Source: Sphingomonas canadensis (GTDB taxonomy: Bacteria > Pseudomonadota > Alphaproteobacteria > Sphingomonadales > Sphingomonadaceae). From it: a DNA stretch of 64,000 bases. The stretch lies in NCBI RefSeq assembly GCF_026013525.1, contig NZ_JAPDRA010000007.1:158317-222316 (forward strand). The letters are read 5' to 3'. The first letter of the stretch is position 1; each line of letters begins with the position of its first letter. Both the position numbers and the translations under genes were made by a program. This document shows positions 8,847-17,534 of this stretch, piece by piece. Below the pieces are notes generated by a model, which was not told where the DNA came from, did not search any database, and worked only from the letters and a program-made list of their open reading frames with translations.

Positions 8847-10042
8847 CCCGGCTGCTCGCCGCGCTCGCGGCAACCACAGCCCTTGCGCTAGGGTCTCCCG
8901 CCGTCGCGCAGACGATGCCGGGGATGGAAATGCCCGGCATGACGATGCCCGCGCAGAGGAAGCCTGCCGCGAAGGCGCCGGCCGCACGCAAGCCGGCTGC
9001 CAGGAGGCCCGCGCCGAGAAAACCAGCCGCGCGACGCAAGCCGACGCCACGCGCTACGCCCGCGGCGCCCGCGCCGGCCATGGACAGCTCGATGCCGGGC
9101 ATGACGATGCCGTCAGCCACGCCTGAACCGCAGACCATGCCCAGGATGCCCGGAATGGCAGCACCGTCGCCAGCCAGCACGCCCGACGCGACCGCCGCGA
9201 TGCCCGGCATGGACATGCCTGGTGATCACAAGGATCACGACATGGGAGCGATGTCCGGCATGACGATGCCTGGCATGGAGCAGACCGGAACCGCCCTTCC
9301 GGCCGGCGACGCACCCGCGCCCAGGCCTCCGATGTATCACTATGCTGACCGCTTCTTCCCGCCGGCGGAAATGGAACGCTCGCGCATGCGCTCGATGCGC
9401 GAGCAGGGTGGCACGACCGTGTATCAGGTGGTGCTCAACCTTGCCGAGTATCAAGTGCGCGAGGGCCGCGACGGCTATCGTTGGGACGGCCAGGCCTTTG
9501 TCGGCGGCGACATCAACCGGCTATGGATCAAGTCGGAAGGCGAAGGTGCTTTCCGCGAGGGCGTAGACTCTGCCGAGGTCCAGGCTCTCTACAGCCGCGC
9601 GATCGACCCCTATTTCAATTTTCAGGCGGGCATCCGTCAGGACTTGGGGCCGGGACCCAACCGCACCTATGCGACCGTCGGGTTCGAAGGGCTCGCCCCC
9701 TACATGTTCGAAGTGGGAGGCTCGGCCTATCTCAGCAACAAGGGCGAGGTGTTTGGCCGGCTCGAGGGCTATTACGACCAGCGGATCACCCAGCGCCTGG
9801 TTCTGCAGCCGCGCGTCGAATTCAATTTGTCAGCGCAGGACGTGCCCCAGATCCGATTGGGATCGGGTCTGACCGACGCCGAGCTCGGACTCCGGCTGCG
9901 CTACGAGATCACCCGCCGGTTCGCGCCCTATGTGGGCGTCTCCTACGAGGCAAAGACAGGCCGCACCGCCGACTATGCGCGCGCCGATGGCAAGGATCCG
10001 ACCACCACGAGCTTTGTCGTCGGCGTGCGGCTTCAGTTCTGA
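8843..10042 (+). CDS. copB: CopB-family outer-membrane copper resistance protein
   Basis: A 399-residue protein. A signal peptide (1-22, ending A-V-A-Q) leads into a low-complexity N-terminal region: a Lys/Arg/Pro/Ala repeat zone (about 37-75) flanked by Met-rich P-G-M-x-M-P motifs and a D-H-K-D-H-D stretch. From about 165 to the end is the conserved CopB beta-barrel domain, closing with R-L-Q-F, a terminal-phenylalanine signature of outer-membrane proteins. CopB partners CopA and is thought to bind or pass copper at the outer membrane. The basic Lys/Arg/Pro segment is unusually long. Confidence 0.9.
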   Translation: MTRLLAALAATTALALGSPAVAQTMPGMEMPGMTMPAQRKPAAKAPAARKPAARRPAPRKPAARRKPTPRATPAAPAPAMDSSMPGMTMPSATPEPQTMPRMPGMAAPSPASTPDATAAMPGMDMPGDHKDHDMGAMSGMTMPGMEQTGTALPAGDAPAPRPPMYHYADRFFPPAEMERSRMRSMREQGGTTVYQVVLNLAEYQVREGRDGYRWDGQAFVGGDINRLWIKSEGEGAFREGVDSAEVQALYSRAIDPYFNFQAGIRQDLGPGPNRTYATVGFEGLAPYMFEVGGSAYLSNKGEVFGRLEGYYDQRITQRLVLQPRVEFNLSAQDVPQIRLGSGLTDAELGLRLRYEITRRFAPYVGVSYEAKTGRTADYARADGKDPTTTSFVVGVRLQF

Positions 10043-10085
10043 ACCTGATGTCCGGCGAGGCTGCTCGCAAAGAGGGGAGAGGAAT

Positions 10086-10694
10086 ATGGACAGGGAAATG
10101 ATGCGGCGCCACCTGCCGAGCTGGCCGTTCGTCGGTGTGCTGGCGGGGCTGTTGCTGCTCTTCGCGGTCATGTTCGTCTATTTCGGCATCTACAACATCG
10201 CTGCCGACGCACCGCATGCCCAGCCCGTCTATTCGCTGCTTCAAAGCCTGCGCGACCGCTCGATCCGGGTCCATGCACGCGGCATCACGCCGCCCGCCGA
10301 CCTCAATTCGCCGACGCGGATCGCAACCGGGGCCGGCCTTTACGCCGAGATGTGCTCGGGTTGCCATTTGGGCCCAGGCGTCGAGCGCTCCGAGCTCAGC
10401 CAGGGTCTCTATCCCCAGGCACCCGAACTCGCCAAGGCACAGGATCTTGGCCCCTCCGAGCAGTTCTGGATCATCAAGCATGGCGTCAAGCTGAGCGCGA
10501 TGCCCTCTTGGGGCAAAACCCATCCCGATCCGCTGATCTGGGACATGGTCGCGTTCATCCGCAAGCTGCCGGGCATGCCGCCGGATGAATATAGACGCCT
10601 GGTCGCGAGCGCGCCGGGCGATCACGACGAGATGATGAAGGACATGCCGGGGATGAAGGATATGCCGGGGATGGGCGCGCCGGAGAAGAAGTGA
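10086..10694 (+). CDS. Membrane-anchored c-type cytochrome with Met-rich tail
   Basis: A 202-residue protein with one N-terminal transmembrane helix (about 13-36) and a single haem-binding C-S-G-C-H motif at about 93-97. The likely axial methionine lies in A-M-P-S-W-G. The tail has P-G-M-K-D-M-P-G-M repeats, so the protein may meet copper as well as electrons. In an operon with a Cu(I) oxidase it could accept or pass on electrons; that role is inferred. A good GAGGGGAGAGGA site precedes the ATG at 10086. Confidence 0.85.
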   Translation: MDREMMRRHLPSWPFVGVLAGLLLLFAVMFVYFGIYNIAADAPHAQPVYSLLQSLRDRSIRVHARGITPPADLNSPTRIATGAGLYAEMCSGCHLGPGVERSELSQGLYPQAPELAKAQDLGPSEQFWIIKHGVKLSAMPSWGKTHPDPLIWDMVAFIRKLPGMPPDEYRRLVASAPGDHDEMMKDMPGMKDMPGMGAPEKK

Positions 10695-10737
10695 ACGCAC
10701 CAGCGAGTGTGGCGGAATGCAAGGGAGACAATGAGTG

Positions 10738-11184
10738 ATGATGAAAAATCCCTATGTCAGCCTCGCGCTGCAGACCGTCATCAGCGGCATCGTCATGTAT
10801 TTGGTGATGTTCGTGATGATCGACAATCTCGGCAGCTTCTACAACAATCTCAACATGTTCTATATGACGCTGATGATGGTCGCGCCGATGGTGGTGCTGA
10901 TGGTCCTGGCGATGAAGCACATGTTTCCGTCCAGGGCCGCCAACGCTGCGCTGCTGGCAGTATCGCTGGTCGCTTTCCTGGGCAGCTTCGCCCTGATCCG
11001 CACGCAGACCACGATCGGCGACGACCAGTTCCTGCGCTCGATGATCCCGCACCATTCGGGCGCAATCCTGATGTGCCGGGAGGCGAAATTGAGCGATCCG
11101 GAGATTGTCGCGCTCTGCGAGCGGATCAAGCGATCGCAGGCCGAGGAAATCGACCAGATGAAGGCCATTCTCGCGCGCAAATAG
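10738..11184 (+). CDS. DUF305-family membrane-anchored copper-associated protein
   Basis: A 148-residue protein with three N-terminal hydrophobic segments (about 10-85) and a C-terminal DUF305-type segment containing D-x-Q-F-L-R-S-M-I-P-H-H-S-G-A. DUF305 proteins such as cyanobacterial CopM are periplasmic and often copper-linked; the His/Met cluster is the probable metal site. Several adjacent start codons exist (GTG 10735, ATG 10738, ATG 10741); 10738 is best spaced from the GGGAGA site. It lies in the oxidase operon. Confidence 0.82.
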   Translation: MMKNPYVSLALQTVISGIVMYLVMFVMIDNLGSFYNNLNMFYMTLMMVAPMVVLMVLAMKHMFPSRAANAALLAVSLVAFLGSFALIRTQTTIGDDQFLRSMIPHHSGAILMCREAKLSDPEIVALCERIKRSQAEEIDQMKAILARK

Positions 11185-11209
11185 GCGCGCGGGCTCGAGT
11201 GGGGGAAGA

Positions 11210-11935
11210 ATGAAAAGTACAAGGTTGCGGCTGCACATTGGCGCCAGCCGCCTGCACCGCTGGCTGGCGCTCGTCATCGGCGTGCAATTGCTGCTGTGGT
11301 TTTCGAGCGGCCTGGTGATGAGCCTGTTGCCGATCGACCGCGTGCGCGGCGAGCATCTGGTCGATCGCGAGGCTGCCGCGGCGTTGCCCGCGAGCGCACG
11401 CTATGTCTCGCCTCAGGCGATCATCGCTGCGAGCGACGGGCCGGTCCGTGCGCTGCGGCACCGCATGCTGCTCGGCCGTCCGGTCGTCGAGACCGAGACT
11501 GGCTCGGGCGCCTTGCAGCTCTACGACGGGGCGACGGGCGTCCGGCTCCCTCCAATTGATGCACGTCAGGCCGAGGCGATCGCGCTCGGCGCATATCGGG
11601 GCACACCCGCGCCCGACGCGGCGGTCGAGCGTGTCACGGCCGTGAGCACCGAATATAAGGGACGGGTGCCGGCTTGGCGCGTGGCGCTGGCGGATGCCGA
11701 CAGCACACGCATCTACGTGACCGACACCGGCACGATCGCCGCGGTCCGCACCGGCACCTGGCGGCTCTACGATTTCTTCTGGGGCCTCCATATCATGGAC
11801 TGGAGCGAGCATGAGAATTTCAACACGCCCTGGCTGAAGGCGTTCGCATTTGGCGGCCTGGCATTGGCGATCGCCGGCACGATCCTGCTCTATCTGCGGT
11901 GGCCGCGCCGGAAGCGACGGCGCGCCGAGGGGTGA
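11210..11935 (+). CDS. PepSY-domain membrane protein
   Basis: A 241-residue protein with a transmembrane helix near the N-terminus (about 18-42), a periplasmic PepSY-like domain (about 65-185) and a C-terminal helix (about 205-230) ending in a basic W-P-R-R-K-R-R-R tail. Conserved family motifs include L-H-R-W-L-A, F-F-W-G-L-H-I-M-D-W and N-F-N-T-P-W-L. Relatives occur in metal and siderophore reductase loci, where PepSY-associated membrane proteins may carry out electron transfer. Its place in the copper operon fits, but its activity is unknown. Confidence 0.8.
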   Translation: MKSTRLRLHIGASRLHRWLALVIGVQLLLWFSSGLVMSLLPIDRVRGEHLVDREAAAALPASARYVSPQAIIAASDGPVRALRHRMLLGRPVVETETGSGALQLYDGATGVRLPPIDARQAEAIALGAYRGTPAPDAAVERVTAVSTEYKGRVPAWRVALADADSTRIYVTDTGTIAAVRTGTWRLYDFFWGLHIMDWSEHENFNTPWLKAFAFGGLALAIAGTILLYLRWPRRKRRRAEG

Positions 11936-11998
11936 CCGCCAAGCGTGCGTATAATCAAGGCGCCCCGCCGTGCCGGGGATGAACATGGAGGACCGACG

Positions 11999-12442
11999 AT
12001 GATCCGCTTTCGCATCCTGGCCGCGGCGCTTGCGTTCGCGGCACCCGTCGCTGCTGTGGCGGCCGGACCCGTCATCGTCCATCGCGATCCCGGGTGCGGC
12101 TGCTGCGAGAAATGGGCCGCGTTGGTGAAGGCGCAGTTCGGACGACAGGTTCAGATCGTCGATGACGCCAAACGGTCGGCCTTCCAGCGCGCGCATGGCG
12201 TTCCCGCCGACCTGGCTTCTTGCCACACGGCAGTGATCGACGGCATGACCTTCGAAGGCCATGTGCCGATCGCCGACATGAAGCGCGCGCTCGCCACGCG
12301 TCCTAAGGGCGTTTCCGGACTCGCGGTTTCCGGCATGCCGATGGGGTCGCCCGGGATGGAAATGGCGGGAATGCGCGGGCAGGCTTATGACGTCATCGCC
12401 TACGGCCCGGGCGGGCGAAAAGTGTTCGCGCACCACGGATGA
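11999..12442 (+). CDS. DUF411 metal-binding periplasmic protein
   Basis: A 147-residue protein with a signal peptide (1-21) and the DUF411 core: H-R-D-P-G-C-G-C-C-E-K-W near the mature N-terminus and L-A-S-C-H-T-A-V-I-D-G-M further on. The cysteine cluster is a likely Cu(I) site. DUF411 proteins occur widely in copper and silver loci, probably as periplasmic carriers. The ATG at 11999 has a strong GGAGG site. The last gene of the tight copper-oxidase run. Confidence 0.87.
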   Translation: MIRFRILAAALAFAAPVAAVAAGPVIVHRDPGCGCCEKWAALVKAQFGRQVQIVDDAKRSAFQRAHGVPADLASCHTAVIDGMTFEGHVPIADMKRALATRPKGVSGLAVSGMPMGSPGMEMAGMRGQAYDVIAYGPGGRKVFAHHG

Positions 12443-12457
12443 TCGCGCCGCGCGCAA

Positions 12458-12694
12458 TCAGTCGTCGATCGTCAGGATGAGAAGATCGACGAGATTGCCC
12501 GGCCTGTCCGAGCAGACATGGTCGAGATGGATGGCATAGCCGTCGCCTTCGTTGCGCCGGACGCGCGCGACCAGGTTCTGGAATGTCTCAAGGTCGGATG
12601 GCTTGTCGCTCGCCGGTCTGAGCGTGGCGCCGCCCTCGGTTCGCTCGATGATATAGTGCCCGCCGCCTTCGAACAGATCGTCGATGAATGCCAC
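12458..12694 (-). CDS. Small protein of unknown function, opposite strand
   Basis: A 78-residue protein starting with GTG at 12694 behind a GGGAGA site. It has no signal peptide, helix or cysteine motif. The N-terminus (M-A-F-I-D-D-L-F-E-G-G-G) is followed by a charged domain with R-P-A-S-D and a hydrophobic end (L-V-D-L-L-I-L-T-I-D-D). It converges with the DUF411 gene. I do not recognise the family. The 220 nt between its start and the next gene hold no clear regulator site. Confidence 0.5.
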   Translation of the reverse strand: MAFIDDLFEGGGHYIIERTEGGATLRPASDKPSDLETFQNLVARVRRNEGDGYAIHLDHVCSDRPGNLVDLLILTIDD

Positions 12695-12914
12695 TTCTGT
12701 CTCCCTGTCCGGCCTATCGATCAGGCCGCGGTGCGATGTCCATAGCGGGCGGTTGCCGCCGCTGCGCGCGGCTGGCGTTGGCGGACGAGCGCCAACCGCT
12801 AGGGCAATCCGCGCGATCCCCTATGGCACCTTACGTATCGAAGGTGCACCGACTCGGCGGCATCTTCGGGTCCGGATCGGCGGCCGTGCCGCCCCAGACC
12901 GAGAGGAAAGCACC

Positions 12915-13247
12915 ATGTCGTTGCTGAAACCCGCCCTTGCCGCCGCCCTGCTTGCCGCGCCCTTGGCTGTCGCGCCTGCGTTCGCGCAGGACCATCAGCA
13001 CGATGGCCAGACCGCGCCTGCGCCGCAAACGCCCCAGCCGAATGCGCCCTGCCCGATGATGAAGGGGATGATGGGCGGCCAGCCCGGAGGCACCATGCCG
13101 ATGCCGAAGGACGGTGGCGCAGCTCCCGCGCCGGGCGCGAGCAGCATGCCGATGGCGCCCGACAAGATGGCGAACATGCCGTGCCTGGCCAAGCCGGCGA
13201 CGGCGCCCGAGCCGCCGCACGACCACGACCATCCGAGCGGTCAGTAA
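12915..13247 (+). CDS. Small exported Met/His-rich copper-binding-like protein
   Basis: A 110-residue protein with a signal peptide (1-25, ending A-F-A-Q). The mature part is low-complexity: Pro/Ala/Met-rich with P-C-P-M-M-K-G-M-M, M-P-M-P, S-M-P-M-A-P and a His/Asp tail (P-H-D-H-D-H). Such composition suits periplasmic Cu(I) or Cu(II) buffering. A GAGAGGAAAG site precedes the ATG. It is not a clear member of a named family. Proximity to the copper operon is the main support for its role. Confidence 0.7.
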   Translation: MSLLKPALAAALLAAPLAVAPAFAQDHQHDGQTAPAPQTPQPNAPCPMMKGMMGGQPGGTMPMPKDGGAAPAPGASSMPMAPDKMANMPCLAKPATAPEPPHDHDHPSGQ

Positions 13248-13263
13248 AGCGGGCGATCGGGTG

Positions 13264-13809
13264 ATGACCGCCGGCGCGCAATCGGCCTCCGCACCCGAGG
13301 TGCTAGACCGCCATTTCGAGCGCTCGTGCCTGCTCAAGACGACACCCGAGGCGCTGTTCGCGCATTTCGACGACCAGACGCGGCTCGCCGGACACATGAC
13401 CAGACCCTCGGCGATGATGGGCGGCGGGCGCATGACCTATGACTTCGACAGCCGGCGCGGCATGGCGGTCGGTTCGCGCATCCGCATGGGCGGCTCGGCG
13501 TTCGGCATCACCATGTCGGTCGAGGAGGAAGTGACCGAGCGCGATCCGCCGCGCCGCAAAGCCTGGCAGACGATCGGCACGCCGCGGCTGCTCATCGTCG
13601 AGGGCTATGCCATGGGGTTCCGGATCGAGGCCGATGGCGGCGCCAGCAGGCTGACCGTGTGGATCGACTATGGGCTGCCGCAAGGCTGGATCGGCCGGCT
13701 GCTCGGCTGGCTGTTTGCAGGCTTCTATGCGCGCTGGTGCGTGGGTCGCATGGTCTCGGACGCCGGAAATAGTTTTCCGAGTGCAACCTCCGCGGCGGAA
13801 CCGGCATAG
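13264..13809 (+). CDS. SRPBCC-superfamily protein
   Basis: A 181-residue soluble protein resembling START/Bet v1-like (SRPBCC) polyketide-cyclase-type folds: an N-terminal F-E-R-S-C-L-L-K-T-T-P-E-A-L-F-A strand and helix, and a C-terminal helix with F-A-G-F-Y-A-R-W-C. The ligand is unknown. It starts 16 nt after the preceding gene, so the two are probably co-transcribed. The convergent region 13810-14003 to the Mg2+ ATPase gene shows no further gene. Confidence 0.68.
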   Translation: MTAGAQSASAPEVLDRHFERSCLLKTTPEALFAHFDDQTRLAGHMTRPSAMMGGGRMTYDFDSRRGMAVGSRIRMGGSAFGITMSVEEEVTERDPPRRKAWQTIGTPRLLIVEGYAMGFRIEADGGASRLTVWIDYGLPQGWIGRLLGWLFAGFYARWCVGRMVSDAGNSFPSATSAAEPA

Positions 13810-14003
13810 AGCCTGCCATGCCTCCGACGCCGGCGGCGCCCCGCAGCGTATAATCGGCGACTATCGCAGGATCGGCTGATGCCGGCGCGCCGCGCTGTGG
13901 TGACGCGGCCGTCGCGATTCGACGTGCCGCACCAGGCACCCACGATCAGGGCTTTGCTATTGAGAAATCCGTCTGGTGCACCGGCTGTGGAGCGGTCTCG
14001 TGT

Positions 14004-16622
14004 TCAGGTGCGCAAAGCAACGCGCCTGGTGGGCCGCGTTTGCCGGCGATAGTAAAGCTGCTTCGCGAGCTCGGTAGCGACGGCATAGCCGAGGACGATG
14101 CCGAGGCTGGCGGCGAGCATCGCGGGCGTAAGCGCTACCAGCCCGAACAAGGGCGCCAGGCCCGGCACCCATGGCAGCAGCAAAGCGACGCCGGTGACCG
14201 CGACCGTGCTCCAGAGCAGCAGCCGGCTCGGCCGGCTCCTGAGCGCGGGCCGCCGCGTTCGCATGACCAGCAATACCACCAGTTCTGTCAACAGCGAGAC
14301 GAGGAACCAGGCGGTCTGGAATAGCGGCGCATCGGCATGAAAGACCAGGAGCAGCAGCGCGAAGGTCATGCCGTCGAAGCACGAACTGACGAGGCCGAAC
14401 ACGATCATGAAGCGCCGGACCTCGCGAACGTCCCAGCGCTGCGGCCGGGCCACATGCTCCGGGTCGACACGGTCGGTCGAGATCGCGATCGACGGCAGGT
14501 CGGACAGGAAATTGTTGAGCAGGATTTGCTTCGGCAGCAGTGGCAGGAACGGCAGCAGCGGCGTCATCAGCGCCATGCTGACCATGTTGCCGAAATTCGC
14601 GCTGGTGGTGATCGCGATATATTTGAGCGTGTTGGCGAAGGTACGCCGTCCGTCCTCGACGCCCTGGCGAAGCACGTCGAGATCGCGCCGCAGCAGCACG
14701 ATGTCGGCGCTCGCTCGCGCGACATCGACGGCCTGGTCGACCGAGATGCCGACATCGGCGACATGGAGCGCGGGCGCGTCGTTGATCCCGTCGCCCAGAA
14801 AGCCGACCGAGTGCCCCGCCCCTTGCAGCGCGCGCACGATCCGTTCCTTCTGCTGCGGGTCGATCTCGACGAACAGCTGGGTCGCGCGTGCGCGATGCGC
14901 GAGCGCTCGGTCGGACATTTTCGCCACTTCGGCGCCGGTCAGCATCGCAGCCGGATCGAGTCCGACGGCGCGCGCGACATAGGCCGTCACATGGCGATTG
15001 TCGCCGCTGATCACCTTGACGACGATGCCGAGCGCCTCGAGCGCGGCAATCGCTTTCGCAGCATCAGGCTTGGGCGGATCGACAAAGGCGAGGAAGCCGA
15101 GGAAGGTCATCGCGCACTCGTCCTCGCGCGTGACGCGAGCGCCCGCGTCGAGAAGCCGTTCGGCGACGCCGAGCAGCCGCAAGCCCGCTTCCCCCTGCGC
15201 GCGGGACAATTCCTCCAGCGCGGCGCGCGCGGCGCCGTCGAGCGGGTGCGCTTCGCCGTCCGGCTGTGCCACGAACGCGCAGACCGCCAGCACGTCTGTC
15301 ACCGCGCCTTTGGTGACGATGCGCGTCGCTGCCTGCGGCGTCGCGTCGCCCACGATGATGCTGAGGCGGCGGCGTTGGAAGTCATAGGGGATCTCGCCAA
15401 GCTTGCGCAGGCCCGCCGCAGTCCAGCCTTCGCTCTTCGCTGCCGCGCAGAGCGCGGTGTCGAGCGGATTTGCGATGCCGGCCTCGAACCACGCGTTCAC
15501 ATAGCCGGCTTCGCGCACGCGCCGGCTTGGCTGGCCGGTACTATCGATCGCCTCGGCGAGTGAGACGGCGCCCAGCGTGAGCGTGCCCGTCTTGTCGGTG
15601 CACAGCACGTCCATGCTGCCGAGATTCTCGATCGCTTCGAGCCGCCTCACGATGACGCCGCCGCGGGCGAGATGACGCGCACCGGCAGCAAGCGTGACGC
15701 TGACAATTGCCGGCAGCAGCTCGGGCGAAAGGCCGACCGCCAGCGCCACCGCAAACAGGAGCGACTCCGCAATCGGACGGCCGAGCAGCTGGTTCACCGT
15801 CAATACGCCGAGCACGATGACGATCATCAGGTTGAGCAGCATCATCCCGAATCGCCGGACGCCGCGCGCAAAATCGGTTTCCGGCTCGCTTCTGCGGAGC
15901 CGCGCCGCGACGGCGCCGAACTGGGTGTGGCAGCCGGTCTCGACGATCAGCACGCGCGCCGTGCCGGAGCGCACCGCCGAGCCCATGAACACACAGTTGC
16001 TCCGGCCAGAAACCGGCGCGTCGGCGGCAACCTCGCCGGGCGCTTTTTCAACCGGAAGCGATTCACCGGTCAGCGCCGCTTCGGTGACGAGGAAGTCGTT
16101 CGCCTCGAGGATCACGCCATCGGCGGGAACCAAGTTGCCGGCGGCGAGCAGCACCACGTCGCCGGGAACCAGCGCGTCGCTCGCGACCGACCGCTCGGCA
16201 CCGTCGCGGAGCGTCCGCGACGTCAGCGCGAGCCGCTGGCGCAGGGCATCTACTGCATGCGACGCGCGATACTCCTGGACAAAGCTCAGCAGCGCGCTGC
16301 CAAGCACGATCGCGAGAATGATCGAAGCATCGACCCATTGGCGCAGGACCAGCGATACGCCCGCGCCGAAGAGGAGGATGAGGACCAGCGGGCTCGCGAA
16401 CTGCCGGAGCAGCAGGCCGGGGGCGGAGGTCCGATGCTCGCCGCCCACGCTGTTGGGGCCGATCCGACGAAGGCGCGCCGCGACCTCGCCGTCGGCCAGC
16501 CCCTGGGCACTCGCCGCCAGGCGAGTGAGGAGCGCGTCGATCGGGACCGCCCAATAGAGGGTTTCGTGCGCCTTGGTCATCGCGCCATCGCGCGGCCGGG
16601 AAGCGCGCGCGTCTCTTGGCAC
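14004..16622 (-). CDS. mgtA: MgtA/MgtB-type P3B magnesium-transporting ATPase
   Basis: An 872-residue inner-membrane P-type ATPase. The N-terminal cation-ATPase domain is followed by T-G-E-S, the phosphorylation motif C-T-D-K-T-G-T-L-T, G-D-G-I-N-D-A-P-A-L and the C-terminal L-L-N-N-F-L-S-D-L-P-S-I-A-I-S motif typical of MgtA-like pumps, which bring Mg2+ inward. GTG 16622 directly follows the prs stop and has an AAGGA site; an ATG at 16580 would give 858 residues. It is the last gene of the four-gene operon from the promoter at 20473-20498. Mg2+ import would suit the ATP- and PRPP-using enzymes before it. Confidence 0.85.
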   Translation of the reverse strand: MPRDARASRPRDGAMTKAHETLYWAVPIDALLTRLAASAQGLADGEVAARLRRIGPNSVGGEHRTSAPGLLLRQFASPLVLILLFGAGVSLVLRQWVDASIILAIVLGSALLSFVQEYRASHAVDALRQRLALTSRTLRDGAERSVASDALVPGDVVLLAAGNLVPADGVILEANDFLVTEAALTGESLPVEKAPGEVAADAPVSGRSNCVFMGSAVRSGTARVLIVETGCHTQFGAVAARLRRSEPETDFARGVRRFGMMLLNLMIVIVLGVLTVNQLLGRPIAESLLFAVALAVGLSPELLPAIVSVTLAAGARHLARGGVIVRRLEAIENLGSMDVLCTDKTGTLTLGAVSLAEAIDSTGQPSRRVREAGYVNAWFEAGIANPLDTALCAAAKSEGWTAAGLRKLGEIPYDFQRRRLSIIVGDATPQAATRIVTKGAVTDVLAVCAFVAQPDGEAHPLDGAARAALEELSRAQGEAGLRLLGVAERLLDAGARVTREDECAMTFLGFLAFVDPPKPDAAKAIAALEALGIVVKVISGDNRHVTAYVARAVGLDPAAMLTGAEVAKMSDRALAHRARATQLFVEIDPQQKERIVRALQGAGHSVGFLGDGINDAPALHVADVGISVDQAVDVARASADIVLLRRDLDVLRQGVEDGRRTFANTLKYIAITTSANFGNMVSMALMTPLLPFLPLLPKQILLNNFLSDLPSIAISTDRVDPEHVARPQRWDVREVRRFMIVFGLVSSCFDGMTFALLLLVFHADAPLFQTAWFLVSLLTELVVLLVMRTRRPALRSRPSRLLLWSTVAVTGVALLLPWVPGLAPLFGLVALTPAMLAASLGIVLGYAVATELAKQLYYRRQTRPTRRVALRT

Positions 16623-17534
16623 CTAGCGTTCCTTTCCGGCGGCCGCAGCGGTCATCGCCAGTCCGACCGCCGCCGCGATCGGCCCGGAGACATCGATCGC
16701 GTTGGACGGATGCGCGATGCTATTGCTGCTGACGATTTCCGCCGGCCGCTCCGCCTGCAGCCGCTCGAAGGAATCTCCGGCGAACACCGGGTGCACGGCG
16801 ACGCAGACCGGCGGACGATGGCCCGCGGCATGCACCAGCCGCACCGCTTCGATCATCGTCCGCGCGCTCGATGCGATATCGTCGATGATCACCGGCGTCG
16901 CGCCGGGCGGCAAGTCGAGGCCGTCGCCCGCGATGCTGACATCGCGGTCGCCGCGACGCGTCTTGCGCAGCACGGTGAAGCGCGCCTGTGCGAGCTCGGC
17001 GATCCGGCCCACCCATTGCGCGCTTTCTTCATCGGGGCCGATGAGGACGGGGTCCAGCACATGCGTCCGCAACCACTCGGCAATCGGCTCCGCTGCGGTC
17101 ACCGCGAAGCTCGGTGCGGTATAGATCGCATCGAGCGTCGGGTGGCGATGGAGATGCGGGTCGACGGTGATCAGCCAGTCGATGGCGCCGGAAAGCAGCC
17201 GCGCATAGCTGACCGAAGTCACCGCCTCGCCGGGCTGGAACGCCTTGTCCTGCCGCATATAGCCCAGATAGGGCGCGATCAGTCCGACGCTGCGCGCACC
17301 CTGTTCCTTCGCCGCCGCAGCCGCGAACAGCAGCGGCAGCGTGCGCAGATCGGGGTGATCGAGCGTGCACAGCAGCACGACGTCGCGGCCCGCGACCGCG
17401 CTCAGCAGCCGGAGATAGGTTTCGCCGTCGGGGAATTGCCGCGTTTCGAACGCGCCCGGCTCAAGCCCCAAGCCGTTCGCAAGCGCCTCGGCGAGGCCCG
17501 CCGCCCCGTTCAGGGTGAAGAGCAGCGGCTTCAT
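16623..17534 (-). CDS. prs: Ribose-phosphate pyrophosphokinase-like protein (PRPP synthase family)
   Basis: A 303-residue protein with both phosphoribosyltransferase-fold halves of PRPP synthase. Conserved motifs include F-P-D-G-E-T-Y, A-P-Y-L-G-Y-M-R-Q-D-K and V-D-P-H-L-H-R-H. The PRPP loop reads V-I-I-D-D-I-A-S-S-A-R-T-M, where classical enzymes have D-D-x-x-D-T-G-G-T, so the ribose-5-phosphate pocket has changed. Standard chemistry is ATP plus ribose 5-phosphate to AMP plus PRPP. Its coupling to a nucleotide phosphorylase hints at a salvage rather than biosynthetic role. It is not likely to be the housekeeping copy. Confidence 0.82.
   Translation of the reverse strand: MKPLLFTLNGAAGLAEALANGLGLEPGAFETRQFPDGETYLRLLSAVAGRDVVLLCTLDHPDLRTLPLLFAAAAAKEQGARSVGLIAPYLGYMRQDKAFQPGEAVTSVSYARLLSGAIDWLITVDPHLHRHPTLDAIYTAPSFAVTAAEPIAEWLRTHVLDPVLIGPDEESAQWVGRIAELAQARFTVLRKTRRGDRDVSIAGDGLDLPPGATPVIIDDIASSARTMIEAVRLVHAAGHRPPVCVAVHPVFAGDSFERLQAERPAEIVSSNSIAHPSNAIDVSGPIAAAVGLAMTAAAAGKER

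Noticed and set aside
12810..12850. CTTACGTATCGAAGG as a regulon promoter before the small Met/His protein
   Set aside because: Neither strand has CGTC at 17 nt from a GTAA element.
12799..13281. Long minus-strand frames opposite the Met/His-rich gene and copper operon
   Set aside because: They are high-GC antisense readings rich in Arg/Ala/Pro without a ribosome site; the plus-strand frame has a signal peptide and start signals.
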